Shown here piece after piece: positions 1 to 12,990 of a stretch of 64,000 bases of DNA. This DNA comes from Quillaja saponaria (Eukaryota; Streptophyta; Magnoliopsida; Fabales; Quillajaceae). Both the position numbers and the translations under genes were made by a program. Under the pieces are notes generated by a model. That model was not told where the DNA came from. It worked only from the letters and a program-made list of their open reading frames with translations, and ran no database searches. The DNA lies in NCBI GenBank assembly GCA_029379385.1, contig CM055617.1:8246001-8310000 (forward strand), given 5' to 3'. The stretch's first letter is position 1. Each line of letters opens with the position of its first letter.

Positions 1-279
1 GCTTATTCTATGTGTACATCCAGGTTAGTTTGAAAGCGGTACTTTGGCAATCTGTCAGTAAATTTCTGTGTGTCTGTGATACAATGAAAATTCCATCTTA
101 TATTTACTGCTTTTCCATCCTTATTAATTTTAAGATGTTTCCTTTTAGTTGTCTTATTTAACCCCTGCATCTTTTATTTGATGATAGGGCCAACTCCTAT
201 TTCTTTCTTTCTTTTTTTCTTTCAATTTCTTTTTTATTTTTGTTCGTAATGACATCTTTTATTATTTGTGATCAAACAG

Positions 280-3219
280 GTTCTTATTACTGGGACATTT
301 TTGAAGAGTCAACAGGAGGTAGTTAACTATAACTGGTCATGTATGTTTGGGGAAGTGGAGGTTACTGCTGAAGTGTTGGCCGATGGAATTTTTTGCTGTC
401 ATGCTCCACCTCACAAGGTGGGGCGAGTGCCCTTTTATGTAACTTGCTCCAATAGGCTAGCTTGTAGTGAAGTCCGAGAATTTGACTATCATCATGCCTC
501 TACTGAGAGTATAAATATAACTGATGTTTATAGCAGTTTGACAAGTGAAATGCTGCTTCATTTGCGTCTTGAGCAGTTACTGTCTTTAAAGTCTGTGCAC
601 ACTTCAGATCACACCTTCAAAGGTGACGTGGAGAAAAAGAACTTAATTAGTAAAATTATTACATTAAAGGAGGAGGAGGAATATTCTGAGGAGGAGGAAT
701 CAACGCAAGAGATGCCTTTGCCCCAAAATAAAGTGAAAGAGCATCTATTTCTGAAGCATCTTAAACAGAAGTTGTACTCATGGCTTCTCCATAAAGTAAG
801 TGAAGATGGTAAAGGGCCAACTGTATTAGACGAGGACGGACAAGGCGTGTTACATCTAGCAGCTGCTCTTGGTTATGATTGGGCCATAACTGCAACTGTA
901 ACTGCAGGAGTTAGTATCAATTTCCGTGATGTGAATGGATGGACAGCCCTCCATTGGGCTGCATTCAGTGGCAGGTAAGGGTGCTGAGATTTCTTTTCCT
1001 AGTAATTAGATCTAACTTAATTCGGTGCACTAGTTTAGTTTATCCTAGTAATCAAAAGCTGTTTGTTGTTGCTTGTGGTGGTTAATTGAACTCATGTCCT
1101 TTCCTCATTTTCTTCCTCTTTTTTTGGTCTAAATCCCTTTTAGTGGTCATCATATCGGTTTCCTTTGAATGCACGCAAATAAACTAACACGTATTAACTT
1201 ACTTAAAGCATCCTGAAAGTAACTGCATAAATTGTTTGGTGTGTTGAGTTGTAGATCATGCTAGCTTTAAATATTTTTTGTAAAACTCAAATTTATTCCT
1301 TATTCTTTGTGCACAAATTGTTCTCAAAAATAGAGAGCAGACAGTTGCAATCCTAGTCTCTCACGGTGCAGCACCTGGAGCATTGACAGATCCATCTCCA
1401 GAATTTCCATTGGGTAGAACACCTGCTGATCTTGCTTCTGGTAATGGACACAAAGGAATATCTGGTTTTCTGGCAGAGTCTTCATTAACCAGCCATCTCT
1501 CGTCCCTGACAATGGATGACTGGAAGGAAGATTATGACCGAGAAGCTTTAGGAATGAAAGCTGTGCCAACAGTTTCAGAACGAACAGCAACACCTGTGAT
1601 TTATGGAGATGTACCAGATGGACTTTCCCTGAAGGATTCACTTACTGCTGTCTGTAATGCTACACAAGCTGCTGATCGTATACAACAAGTGTTCAGGATG
1701 CAGTCATTTCAGAGGAAGCAGTTAACTCAGTGTGGAGATGATGAATTCGGGTTGTCAGATCCCCATGCACTTTCCCTTTTAACTTCAAAGAAAACTAGGG
1801 CCGGACAAGGTAATGGTTTAGCCCATGCTGCTGCACTTCACATACAGAAAAAATTTCGTGGTTGGAAGAAGAGAAAAGAATTCCTGTTCATCCGTCAAAG
1901 AATTGTTAAAATCCAGGTTAGCTGCTGTGGTCCTTTTCGAGTTATAGGAATTTATCCTTTTAAATGTTTAAGTTTTAGGATTTTTCTATATTTCTTCCGA
2001 GATATTTTGTAATTTTGAATTCAAATTATCCTTGTCAATTTTGTGGCTGCTTGGGAAATCCAAGCTGTTTTTGATACAGTTACTTGGTGTATCCATTCCT
2101 TTTTCGTTCATGCTGCCCAATCCTTCTTACAACTTGTTTGTATCACAATTTTCCTTCTCTCAAAAAAAGAAAAAAAAAAAAAAAAACCAAAAAGAGAAGG
2201 AAAAAGAAAAAAGAGAGGCAAAAAGTGTAGAAACACATATGAAAACTTCCTTCAGAGAACAAAGCAGTGGTGTTTCATTTTCCAGATTTGTTACCTAGAC
2301 TTTCCAACTATTCTCTAACAAAATTGAGTTATTATTTCTGTTTTGTTTTCCCCAAACACTGCTAAAACACCAGTTGAAAACCAGCTGTAGTATATATTTT
2401 TTTCTATTGGAATTATATATTTTTTAAATTCTTCCCTTATGGTTCTTTTCTGTGCATTAAGTTAACCTTTTAAACTTGGATTTTGACTTTCTATGTTCCC
2501 TTTTGCGAAGGCCCATGTAAGAGGTCACCAGGTAAGAAAACAGTATAAATCGATCATCTGGTCTGTTGGAATTCTGGAGAAGATCATTTTGCGGTGGAGA
2601 CGTAAGGGAAGCGGATTGCGTGGATTTCGACCTGATATACTTAATAAGGATCCCAGCCAACAAAATATTTCAAAAGAGGATGATTATGATTTTCTTAAAG
2701 AAGGAAGGAAACAAACTGAGGAAAGGTTGCAAAAGGCACTTTCAAGGGTGAAGTCTATGGTTCAGTATCCAGAGGCAAGAGCTCAATACCGTAGGCTGCT
2801 AAATGTTGTTGAGGGGTGCCGTGAAACCAAGGTATTATTTATGCATTCTCTTCAGTTTATTTGCTTTGTTTTTTTATTCCCTTTTCCCATTGGGATTGAG
2901 CCTTTTCATCTTTTTGCCAAGCTAAAAAAAAAAATAGGGCAGGGGTTCACATTTAATCTCATGTTTGATATGGTTACAGTTGGCTCCCTACTCGAGAAAA
3001 TATTTCATTCCTTAAAGAAAGAGAAAAAGCACTTGGGTTTTCCGATTATTTAGATTTTTGAAACTATGGTATTTTGTTTAATAACATGTTTGCTATATTT
3101 GCCAGGTGAGCAATATGGATTTGATTAATTCAGAAGAGACAGTTGATGGCATGGAAGATCTGATTGATATTGACATGCTTTTGGATGATGACAATTTTAT
3201 GCCAATAGCTTTTGATTGA
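280..3219 (+). CDS. CAMTA calmodulin-binding transcription activator, C-terminal 570 aa (5' end off window)
   Basis: This is a nuclear Ca2+/calmodulin-regulated transcription factor of the CAMTA1/2/3 type. Four exons can be read: 280-974, 1334-1916, 2511-2831 and 3106-3219 (TGA). All have AG/GT borders and compatible phases, giving 570 residues. The order is an IPT/TIG fold (VLITGTFLK, NWSCMFGEVEV, CCHAPPHKVGRVPFYV), then an acidic linker, ankyrin repeats (LHLAAALGYDWA, DVNGWTALHWAAFSGR, TPADLASGNGHKG), then IQ motifs (IQKKFRGWKKRKEF, IQAHVRGHQVRKQY) and the CaM-binding helix (IIWSVGILEKIILRWRRKG). The C-terminus is acidic and ends in MPIAFD. The CG-1 DNA-binding domain and N-terminal half are not in the window; 1-279 is intron. 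No frame break is seen. CAMTAs bind CGCG-type promoter elements and act in cold and defence signalling (family knowledge). I am sure of the family but not of the paralogue. Confidence 0.95.
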
Positions 3220-4414
3220 GTCTTTGCCCTGATTTAACAATGCTTTTCCCTGCTTGTACATAGATGCCCATCTGGTCTTGTATTAATTAGCTGCAGGGAA
3301 AGTCCTAAATCATGTTCCTGTATATAATATTAGTTCAGGTTGCAGACTTTCATTTATTTCTTTCAATTTGCATAAATGACAATGTAGGTTATATTTATAA
3401 TCAAATGGGGAGTACTTTGATAACATTTCCTATTAAATGAACTATTATTAGAGAAAATATATTAACTGTTTTCCTTTTTCACTGAAAAAAATGTAATGTG
3501 AGCCTCTGTTGGCATTACCTTCAACTCCCATTTTAGTCAAACCTAGTTGAAGAATTATTTTCTAATTATTTGGGAAGGTTGTCAATAATAAGAAGATAAT
3601 TTGGACCCAGATGACAATGCTATTTGAAGAGTTGAATAGATTAGTTGGTGGATTGGAATTATATGGGAAACCATTGTTGAGGAATGTGAATTCTATTTGG
3701 CAATATTACAGGGAAACTCACTTCTTACTTTCAATCACTCAAGTTTCTTTTTTTCTAATTTTTTATACTTGTGTGCATCTTCAATCACGTTGAGTCCTGT
3801 AATGAGGTCTTCAAAAGTGTTTTGTAGGTCCAAACGCGTTTTTGAAAATTTCCTCGGAAACAGGTTAATCATGTTTCTTAAAGTGAGGCTTTTATAGTTT
3901 TATATGAAGATATGGAGGAAGGAAAATCGTACACAATGGTTCCAAATATTAGAACTTCTAAGTTACCAAAAAATAACCAACTTGGTTGTTTTGTTTTTTC
4001 CTTTGATAGATCTTAAATAACACCTCTAAAATATTTACTAATGTTTCTTATATATTCTTTTAAAGTAATGACTAGTTTCACGTTAAAAGTAAAATAGATT
4101 CATTTTTGTTTATTCAAGTGAGATGCGAGACACTAATTTTACTATTGGTGTGGAATTAGTGTGAAAATTGTTATCCAAAACTAAACCTATGGATGCAGTA
4201 TAGTTCGTATGCAGAAATTTGCTTATACAAACTCTCTGTATTGCTCTCTTGAAAATTCCAATTGGCTTGTAAAGAAGGAGCTGTTTGATTACTTTGTTAA
4301 AGTGATTTGCAGGTCTACCTCGTCTTGCAAGTTAGACTAAACTAATATTTTAATAAAGAAAAAAAAAGAAGAAAATAATGGGGAGCCATGGACTCACTTA
4401 ACTCCATGGTAGAA
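3220..4414. other. 3' UTR and intergenic spacer
   Basis: The first few hundred bases after the CAMTA stop are AT-rich and probably hold its 3' UTR and polyadenylation region. The rest contains only short unrelated reading frames. I see no gene here. It ends at the left target-site duplication of the gypsy element. Confidence 0.6.
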
Positions 4415-4419
4415 ATTTC
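4415..4419. repeat. Target-site duplication ATTTC, left copy (gypsy)
   Basis: ATTTC precedes the TG of the 5' LTR and matches 13278-13282 immediately after the CA end of the 3' LTR. A 5-bp duplication is normal for a Ty3/gypsy integrase. Confidence 0.85.
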
Positions 4420-4715
4420 TGTTAGCAGTACAATTTAATTGTAAGGATAGATTGGGGTTAGCAATTATGATGGGGTTAGAGAATCCTTTTACTATTTTTG
4501 TTACTGTTATTTGTTATTGTTGTTTACTGAGTTAGCTATGTCAGTTGGCAAAGTTGTTAGCCAACTTAGCAATCGGTTACCATTCCAATAGATATATTGG
4601 AGCCTAGGGTGTAATGCAAGGTTTATGAAAAAATATCAGAGATTTCTCCTTCTATTATTCTCTTTCTTGTTCTCAAATTTTTGAAAAACCCATTACAGAT
4701 TGTTAAGCACTATCA
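4420..4715 (+). repeat. 5' LTR of gypsy element
   Basis: It starts TGTTAGCAGTACAATT and ends CACTATCA, matching 12991-13277 along its length. The 3' copy has TTTT in place of the starting TGTT and a short deletion near its end. Confidence 0.9.
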
Positions 4716-4718
4716 ATT

Positions 4719-4731
4719 TGGTATCAGAGCC
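4719..4731 (+). other. Primer-binding site, initiator-Met tRNA type
   Basis: TGGTATCAGAGCC lies three bases after the 5' LTR. This is the standard plant LTR-retrotransposon minus-strand priming site, complementary to the 3' end of initiator tRNA-Met. Confidence 0.9.
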
Positions 4732-4897
4732 ACTCTCTTGGCAACTGATAATCATGGTGAATCCAAGCAACCAAACTCTGCAGCAACACCTGAATCTACA
4801 GTTAGAGGAGCAGCAAAGGCTAGGGGAACACAGTGATCGATGGAAGAATGTTGAATATGGAGACTCAATTTGACAGATCGACGGAATAATTGGCTGG

Positions 4898-5062
4898 TGT
4901 GATAACCCGATACTTTAACTTGCGTTCTAGGAATCTTGTATAAAATTTTTTACGACTCAATAATTAAATTTCATACTAAAACAAATGCACGTAATTGAAA
5001 ACTTGTATAAATATAAAAATAGTGCAAGAATAAATTTTTGTTATAATTGTTTAAATATGAAC

Positions 5063-5094
<32 letters not shown>

Positions 5095-5095
5095 C

Positions 5096-5129
<34 letters not shown>

Positions 5130-8100
5130 AGGGTATATACTCAAGTAATATTATTTAAATTTAAATTCCAAATATACACGTCACAAATATAACTTTTTGA
5201 CTTTGAATCTAATTGTATTATTTTATTTTATATTATTTTCTTTTTCCATTATACCATCCCTCCCCTCACGCCTCTATCTTTCTTTTTCTATCCCTGCCAA
5301 CCGAGCTTTCTAGGGAAAAACCTTGCGTCCATTTTTTTTCCTTCTCCTGTCATGATTTCCTTCCTTGCAGCCGACCTTTGAGCCCTTGGTATCATACTTC
5401 CTTATTTTTCTTCCTTACTTAGCGTGGGCTGCCATGGGAGTTGCTTGAGACAGCAGCTGATAAGCTATGGAGACTTGCTCTGTTGCTTCTTCTTGCTGGC
5501 CGTGAAGTGGATCCTTTCTTGGGCATTCAAACTCAGCTGGGTGGTGAGCCTCCTTCCTCCTTTATTCTGGTATTCACGGCTATTTGGATTTGAAGGAGTA
5601 TGAGAGATTGTCTTACTCTAGTTAAAAGTACTGCTTTGGTTTTCTTTTCCTTGATTTCCTTAACTTCCTGCTGTTGAGAATTTGGTTAAGAGAGGGTTTG
5701 ATTTAATTGCTTTGTTTTGTTTTCTTAATGTTGAATCCAACTCCTATTCCTTAAATTTCAGCTACGTAGATTATTTGGGGTTACTGAAATAGTGTGGGTA
5801 TAGGTGTTGGCAAGGGGGGAAATTGGTTGTGCAATCTTAACTCAGCTTGTTGCCGTGTAAGTGGGTGGTTGGGAGTGTTTAGAGGCTGCCTAAATAAGGG
5901 TGGATAACCAATCAAAGAGTTAGCTGAGATTGGGTTAATTGGTGCCCTGTTTTCAGCCTTTGGTAGCCGTAGGGGAGGATAGAATTGGCGGCAATTTATG
6001 GTGTAGATGTGGGCTGAATTAAGGATGATAATCAAAGAACACAAGAAGTAGAGGATTAAGGAAGTAAGTGGAATATGAATAAAATGTAATTTGATGGACT
6101 TGTGTAAGTCCCATGGTGAATATATATATAGATACTCGCTCATAAGATAAATAAAAACATGCATATAAGGTGGTTGATGAAATGACTATAAGAAAATAAT
6201 TGTATTTTAATGAATAAGAATTAATTGGATTGATATTGGAAAGTGACAAATTAAGTTCTTGATTAATTGTAAACCACTAATACAATCTTGAATTTTATTG
6301 GACTAAGAGTAATGTTAGTGAATTAGGTGGAGTGAGGAGTATGAATTGAAGTTTGAAAGTGGTGGAAAATGAGAGTTAAGTAATTTTGGAGGTGGTGCAA
6401 GGGCAGATTCGTGGATGAGAGAAATATTGTATTTCGAGTGTCTTCGGGACTGAATTAAATAAAGAGTTCAAAAGATGAAATGTAGCTTATAGTTTCGACA
6501 TATTGTCTGCAAAAATTAGTAGCCTTATTCCAAGTATGTTGTTAGTTATAGCTGTTAGACTCTGGCTAGGTCAGGCAGGATTCGTACTGCTCGGTTTTTG
6601 GTTCATGTAAGAAATTGAGTGAGTTAATGACAGATTATAGGAAAAGTTTCTAAATAATAAAAATAGATATACTTGTCTATTAATAAACCCAACAAACAGA
6701 ATTGGATTTAGTTTTTTCTAGAGAAAGTTATGTTCAATTAATTAAGGTAAGGTCAAAGCTGTCAAAAATCTTGCGTGTTGCACAATTTGATGCAACTTCA
6801 AACAATAAACTGTATTGATATACATATGTAAAAATTACAAATGATATACCAATATAAAGATACACGTGTCTAGTATTTTATAAATTTTACGGAAATGGAT
6901 TCGGAGTTTCTTGGAGAAAAATATGACCGTTAAAGTGGACACTGGTCCAAACCTCAAGTTTGGACAGCTTTAACATTTTTAACTTACTAAATGATTTCTA
7001 TTCTTTTCTAATGGTTCCTCCTACCATATGCTTCGTCAAGATATTTAAAATGCCTCTTCATTATTAACATTATCACCTAAAGTCTAATCTATATTAATTA
7101 ACATGTAATAGTTTAAAGGAGAACTTACATAAATAAATCTATATAAGTTGAGATATAAGTTAGTAAGTAAAAGAGTATAACAGTAACGTTTATGAGCTAA
7201 ATATTATTTGAAATTATGAATTTCAGTTCCTGGATTCTAAAGTGAACCGGATGAGACACGTGAATTCGAGGATTGAGCGAAGAATGTAATTCATAATACG
7301 GTGAGTGGTTAATTGTTGCCTTTAGGAGCTAGATTATTATGTGTGATTATATGTTTATTTGAATATGTGTGACATATAGAAAGTAAGCTAGTGAAGTATT
7401 TCAGTAATTTGCTTGAATAATGTTTGCTTGATATTGGTTACTGTGATTGACATGGATTGTGTTTGATAAGGGCCAACTCGTGAACATTTTATGGAAAATG
7501 ATTTTCATTTCTGAAATTAAAAATCCAGGTGCACCTAGGATACCCTGATTTAAAAGTATGAGAAATCCTGATTCTGATGAATATTTTTTTAAATTGAGTG
7601 CTCAACCCCGATGGGATAGATTGTGTACGGAGATTAATTTGTTGTGCGGGCGCGTAAATGCTTGGTAGGGGGTGATACTGTTGTGCGGGGCTGGGTCACT
7701 CGTTGGCCCTTTGGTTACTTTGTTTGATATTATTTATTTGATTGATTTGTGATAGCGTGGATCATGTAAATTGTGACTTTATGATGATTATCATGTATAC
7801 ATGTAACGTGAGTTATGATATGAACAATGTTATATGAGGTTAATATATAAGTTATACATTTGTGCTGAGTGATGCTAGTACCTTTTGGGTACGATTTTCC
7901 ACTCACGGAGTCCATAGGACTCATTCTTTTTGTGGATAATATTTTTTTCAGGAGTTCGATATATGGTGTCGCCGAGTTTATGACCTACCGACAAAGTACG
8001 GCAAGATATTTTTCAGGATCTCATACTTGAAGTTAATGATGAAAGTTTGCAGTCACACTTAAGTGGTGGAATGTCAAATTTGGCATTATCTAATAGGTTA

Positions 8101-8361
8101 GACATCTGTCCTCATGTTATTGTATGAAATTAGAAAAACTTATTTGTGGTATTTTGAAACATGTTATATAACTTTGCTGTAAGTTACTAATTGGTTCAGA
8201 AAAACAAACTTTTACTGCAAATTTTTATTTTATAAAAATTACCTTTATTTATTTTTTTGTTGGGTCAAGAGTCGTGGTTATTACTTTGATTTGAATTCAG
8301 GGTTACGGAGGTTTGGTTATCCAACCCTTCGGCCAGTCATGCCTCTGTGAGGGGTGTGACA
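4898..8361. mobile_element. Solo LTR (3,464 bp) nested in the gypsy gag
   Basis: The insertion begins TGTGATAACCCGATAC and ends GGGGTGTGACA, so it has TG...CA ends. It is flanked by the exact 5-bp duplication GCTGG at 4893-4897 and 8362-8366. It has no PBS, PPT or gag-pol coding and no internal duplicated ends, so a solo LTR left by LTR-LTR recombination fits best. The long LTR and the ends resemble Del/Tekay-type chromovirus LTRs (inference from memory of that group). It contains a poly-A run near 5055-5088 and an (AT)n microsatellite at about 5090-5121. Short reading frames inside are not genes. Confidence 0.85.
5054..5122. repeat. Poly-A run followed by (AT)n microsatellite
   Basis: About 30 A residues are followed by TATACT and then a run of TA dinucleotides. 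The tract lies inside the nested solo LTR and is a slippage-prone simple repeat. Confidence 0.9.
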
Positions 8362-9355
8362 GCTGGCTATGATGGATTGCAAGAGGGATTCCTAACAATC
8401 AATTGTATGTTAGATGACCTGTTCAATAGAATTCCAATTCCAAACCCAAAAATTCCCCAACCCTTTAACCCACCAAATCCATTACCTCATAACCCCAAAA
8501 CCAACACGCACTTAATGGCTAGAATCATCCAGTGCCTGAATTGAGAGATCTTCATGTCCATCGAAACCACCCCATCCGTCAAGATCAACCACTACCTCGC
8601 AGGAATGAACCATACCTGAAGGGTGATGAATATCCTTATAACCTACCTAGAACACAGAATGGAGGAGGCTTACAACCTTTTGACTCGATTACCCAGGATT
8701 GATCTCCCTAGATTTGATAGTGATAATTTTTTTGATTAGTTGTATAGGGTGGAACAATTCTTTAAGGTGGATAGAACACCAGACCTAGCTAAGGTACGTT
8801 TAGCTTCCATCAACCTTGAAGGAAGGGCATTGTAGTGGCACAAGGCCTATATGGCATCAGTTCCTAGAGGAAAAGTGATGTGGAGACATTATATTGCAGA
8901 CATGGCCCTGAGATTGGAAAGTCTATTGATGAAGACCCTTTTTCCAAACTGGCTAAACTCAAACAGATTGGATCAGTGCAGGAGTATCAGAAGCACTTTG
9001 AACACTTACTGAATCAGGTAACCTTACCTGAATTTCAAGCTGTTAGTCTTTTTTTAAGTGGGTTAAATGAGGAGATAGAGAGTGCAATTAGGTGTTTTGA
9101 ACCCCAAACCCTAATCAAAGCTATGAATTTAGCTAGATACCATGAAACCACCTTCAAGGCCTTAAACAAAAAACAAAACCGTCAAACTAAAACTTATAAC
9201 CCATTATCAGCCTCTAAACTTCCCCCACTATTACCTACCCCTAAACCATATGTTGCTGGAGGTGCTAGTAATTCGGGCTATACCACCATAAACCATTATG
9301 CCAATGCCTAACAAACCTAATGCCATAGTTAAACCAATTAAGAGTTTGACACAAA

Positions 9356-9814
9356 GTGAGGGAGGAAAAGAGAGCTAAAGGCTTATGCTATAGATGTGAT
9401 GAGAAATATGTTCTAGGTCACAAGTGTAAGAAAGCTCAGTTGTTTCAAGTTTTGATAGATTTTAATAACGAGGAAGGGGAAGGTTTGGGTGAACAAGGTG
9501 ATCTAATTAGTTGGGAGGAGTCTAATGATGTTAATAGTAAAGGAAATAATGGTAAAGCTCTTGTAGTAGAGGAACCTGTCATATCTTTCCATGCCATGTT
9601 GGGGTTAGGGAACTGCAAAACATTGAAGTTACAAGGGAAAATCAAGAAGCATAGTGTAGTTATGTTGCTTAACATAGGCAGTACCCACAATTTCATTAGT
9701 GTGAGTTCTGCCCGACAACTGAAGTGTAAACTTCAACCCATGGCCAAGATGAAGGTGATGGCAGCTAATGGTGAAGCCGTGAGTGCACAAGCCATATGTT
9801 TGGGTCTGAAATAG
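9356..9814 (+). pseudogene. gypsy zinc knuckle and aspartic protease region
   Basis: A CCHC-type knuckle, CYRCDEKYVLGHKC, is followed by the protease segment VVMLLNIGSTHNFIS. Retroviral-type proteases carry D-[ST]-G at this site. Here the Asp is replaced, giving N-I-G, so the protease active site is lost. The frame stops at 9814 and pol continues in other frames. Confidence 0.8.
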
Positions 9815-12800
9815 CAGATGTAGAGTGAAGGATTTATTGATGACTTTATAGCAATGTCATTGGGGTTGTGTGATGCTGTATTGGGTATGTAATGGTTTGC
9901 AGCTAAAAAAAAAATATTGTGGGATTTTTATAAGAGACAATTGGAGTTTTAGGGAGGTTCTAAGAAGGTACTGTTGCAGGCAATTCATGATTGACAAGGA
10001 GAGTTGATTGAGGGTAAGAGAATATCTAAGTTACTGCATGGTAACTCACTTGCAGTAATAACTCAAGTATACAGAATACTGAGCTGCAACCAATCTCAAT
10101 GGGAAGAGGAATGAAGTTATTACAATCTGGAGCAGTTTACTGAAGATGAGATCAAGGTCAACAAGCTTAAAACTCTGTTGACTAACTTTAAGGATGTCTT
10201 TGCTGAACCAGTAACACTGCCACCTACTAGATCACATGATCATAAGATTTAATTGAAGGATGAGACTCAAGTAGTGCATATCAGACCCTATAGATACCCT
10301 TCTATTCAGAAAGATGAAATTGAAAAGCAAATTGATGGAATGCTGGAATCTGGAGTTATAAGGCATAGCGATAGTGCATTTTCTTTACCCATTGTAATGG
10401 TTAAGAAGAAAGATGGCACTTGGAGATTATGTGTAGACTATAGACAACTTAATCAGTTAACTATCAAGGATAAGTTTCCAATCCCTGTAGTAGAAGAATT
10501 GATTGATGAATTACATGGGGCTGTTGTCTTTATAAGCTGGACTTGAGATCTGGTTATCACCAGATTAGGATGCACCCCAATGACATTCACAACGACATTC
10601 ACTATGAGTTCATGGTTATGCCATTTGGACTAATTAATGCCCCTTCAACATTTTAAAGCTTGCTGAATGAGGTATTTGGGAGCCAACTGAGGAAATTTAT
10701 TTTGGTATTCTTTGATGATATCTTGGTTTACAGTTAAGATTGGGAATCTCATTTGCAGCACTTGAAGATCACCTTTCAGCTTCTGAGAGAACACCAATTA
10801 TATGTAAAAGAGAGCAAGTTCTTTTTTGGGGCAAAGGATAGTAGAATATTTGGGGCTTATCATATCTTATAATAGGGTAGTTGTGGATGGAAAGAAGGTA
10901 GAGAGCATTCTGAACTTGGCCTGTACCTCAAACTGTAAAAGAATTCAGGGGTTTTTTGGGGCTGACAGGTTATTATAGGAGGTTCATCAGGAATTATGGG
11001 AAGATAGCCAGACCTCTGACTGCATTACTATGTAAAGACGAGTTTGGATGGAATGAGAAGGCTCAAGAAGCCTTTGAAACCTTGAAGGAAGTAATGCGTG
11101 CTGCACCTGTACTGGCCATGCCAGATTTCAGTTAGACATTCTACATTGAGACAGATGCCCCAGGCTATAGAGTGGGAGTAGTGTTGGGACAAAATAGGAG
11201 ACCTATAGCATACATCAGCAAAGCTTTATCTATTAAGAACCAAAAGTTGTCTGTTTATGAAAGAGAAATGTTGGCAATAGTGTTTGCTGTTAAGAAATGA
11301 CATTTCTACTTATCTAGTAGGCATTTCATCATCAAGACAGATCATCACAGTTTAAAATACCTCTTGGAACAAAAAATAACTACACTCGCTCAACAAGATT
11401 GGTTAGCCAAGATGATGGGATACGATTATGAAGTTAGGTACAGGAAAGGAAGTACAAATAAGGATGCCAATGCCTTGTCAAAAAGGCTAACAACTAGAAG
11501 TGATGAAATGACTGAAGAGGTTGTGGTGATGGCACTTAGTGGAATTAACACTGAACTGTTACAACTAATTCAACAATCTTGATACCCAGACCCTCAACTA
11601 CAAAAAGTCATAGAAGACTTACAACAACGCGGATCCAGATACCCCAGGTTCAGTTGGGAAAATAACCAACTCATGAGGAAAGGGAAGTTGGGGTTGGGAG
11701 CAAACTCTAAATTGAGAAAGGAACTACTAACCTATTTCTATAACAGTGCCTTAGCAGGGCACTCTGGGTACCAGTCTACACTGAGTAGGCTCCAAGCAGT
11801 CTTTTATTGGAAAGGGATAAGAAAAGACATAAGGCAACACCTGAGGGAATTCTTGGAATGTCAGAAGTCTAAATATAACATTGCTTCTGGTCCTGGTCTA
11901 CTGCAGCCACTCCCAATCCCAACCAAGATTTGGTCTAGTATAGCCATGGATTTCATAGAAGGTTTGCCTAAGTCTCAAGGAAAAGAAGTTATATGGGTGG
12001 TCATTGACAGGCTTAGTAATTATGCACACTTCATACCTGTCTACCATCCTTATTCTGCTATTACAATTGCACAACTGTTCCTGGATAACTTTGTCAAACT
12101 GCATGGATTACCTGAATCTATTGTATGTGATAGAGATAAGTTGTTCATGAGTACATTTTAGGGAGAATTGATGGGTAAACTAGGAGTTAAGCTCAAGATG
12201 TTCACTGCCTATAACCCACAGACTAATGGGCAGTTTGAAGTGCTCAATAGATGTTTAAAGACTTACCTCAGGTGCATGACTGCTGATAAACCTAAGGAGT
12301 GGACCAACTGGTTACCTCTAGCTGAGTATTGGTATAATACTTGTTACCACTCAGCTATACACACCATACCCTTTAAGGCAATGTATGGCTAACCCCCCTC
12401 CATTACATCTGCCTTACATACTAGGAGATTCCAATAATGAAACAGTGGACAGGTCTCTAGTGGCAAGGGAATCTACCTTGAGGCTGCTGAAATATCACCT
12501 AAGAAGGGCACAAGATAGGATGAAAGCACAGGTGGACAAGCATAGATCTGACAAGAAGTTTGAGGAAGGCTCATGGGTTTATTTGAAGCTTCAACCATAT
12601 AAGCAGATGTCAGTTTCTAAGAGGCCCTTTTACAAGTTATCCTATAAATATTTTGGTTCATTCAAAGTCATAGGCAGAAGGGGCAAGGTGGCTTATCAAT
12701 TGCAGCTAAAATCCACAACACCTTCCATGTATCCCAACTCAAACAACACATTGGAAATTTACCAGTGCAACCTGAATTTAATGAAAATGGAAGCATAGTG

Positions 12801-12961
12801 CTATAGCCTGTAGCCATATTGGATAAGAGATTCATTAAGAAATACAACAGGGCTATCACCCAGGTGTTAGTGCATGGGCTCACTCCTTCCTAGAAGATGC
12901 CACTTGGGAAGATTACACAGGGTTCATTCAAAACTTTCCTAATTTTGCTAGTAACACTTGA
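9815..12961 (+). pseudogene. gypsy pol: reverse transcriptase, RNase H, integrase, chromodomain-like tail
   Basis: Reverse transcriptase is seen at 10253-10740 (KKKDGTWRLCVDYRQLNQ and FFDDILVYS). RNase H follows at about 11130-11480 (KTDHHSLKYLLEQ, KGSTNKDANALSKR). Integrase lies at 11673-12392 (GHSGYQSTLSRL, the catalytic-core segment AMDFIEGLPKSQG, PQTNGQFEVLNRCLKTYLR). The end, after a frameshift near 12870, reads SFLEDATWEDYTGFIQNFP, which resembles the chromodomain end of plant chromoviruses, and stops at 12959-12961. In-frame stops occur near 10251, 10544, 10735, 11298, 11581, 12159 and 12390, and there are frameshifts. The order RT before integrase is diagnostic of Ty3/gypsy. Confidence 0.9.
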
Positions 12962-12990
12962 GGTAAATTGTTGTTTGTCGAGGGAGAATT

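Larger units (their letters stand above)
4754..9310 (+). pseudogene. gag of gypsy element, split by nested solo LTR
   Basis: The reading frame opens at the ATG at 4754, shortly after the primer-binding site, and hits a TGA near 4873. It is then interrupted at 4898 by the nested solo LTR. It resumes at 8367, and removing 4898-8366 rejoins the frame as an LAGYDGLQEGF-like segment. Downstream, 8730-9310 encodes the capsid region, for example FKVDRTPDLAKVRLASINLE and EYQKHFEHLLNQV. There are several stops and at least one frameshift (the 8880-9311 stretch is in a shifted frame). Gag would package the element's RNA, but this copy is dead. Confidence 0.85.

Noticed and set aside
1..23. Possible tail of the preceding CAMTA exon before a GTTAGT donor
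   Set aside because: The phase would fit, but the encoded residues do not resemble the segment before the TIG domain, and 23 bases cannot support a call.
5213..6249. Several reading frames of 60-127 codons inside the nested solo LTR
   Set aside because: They have low-complexity composition, lie on both strands and carry no known motif; they lie in LTR sequence.
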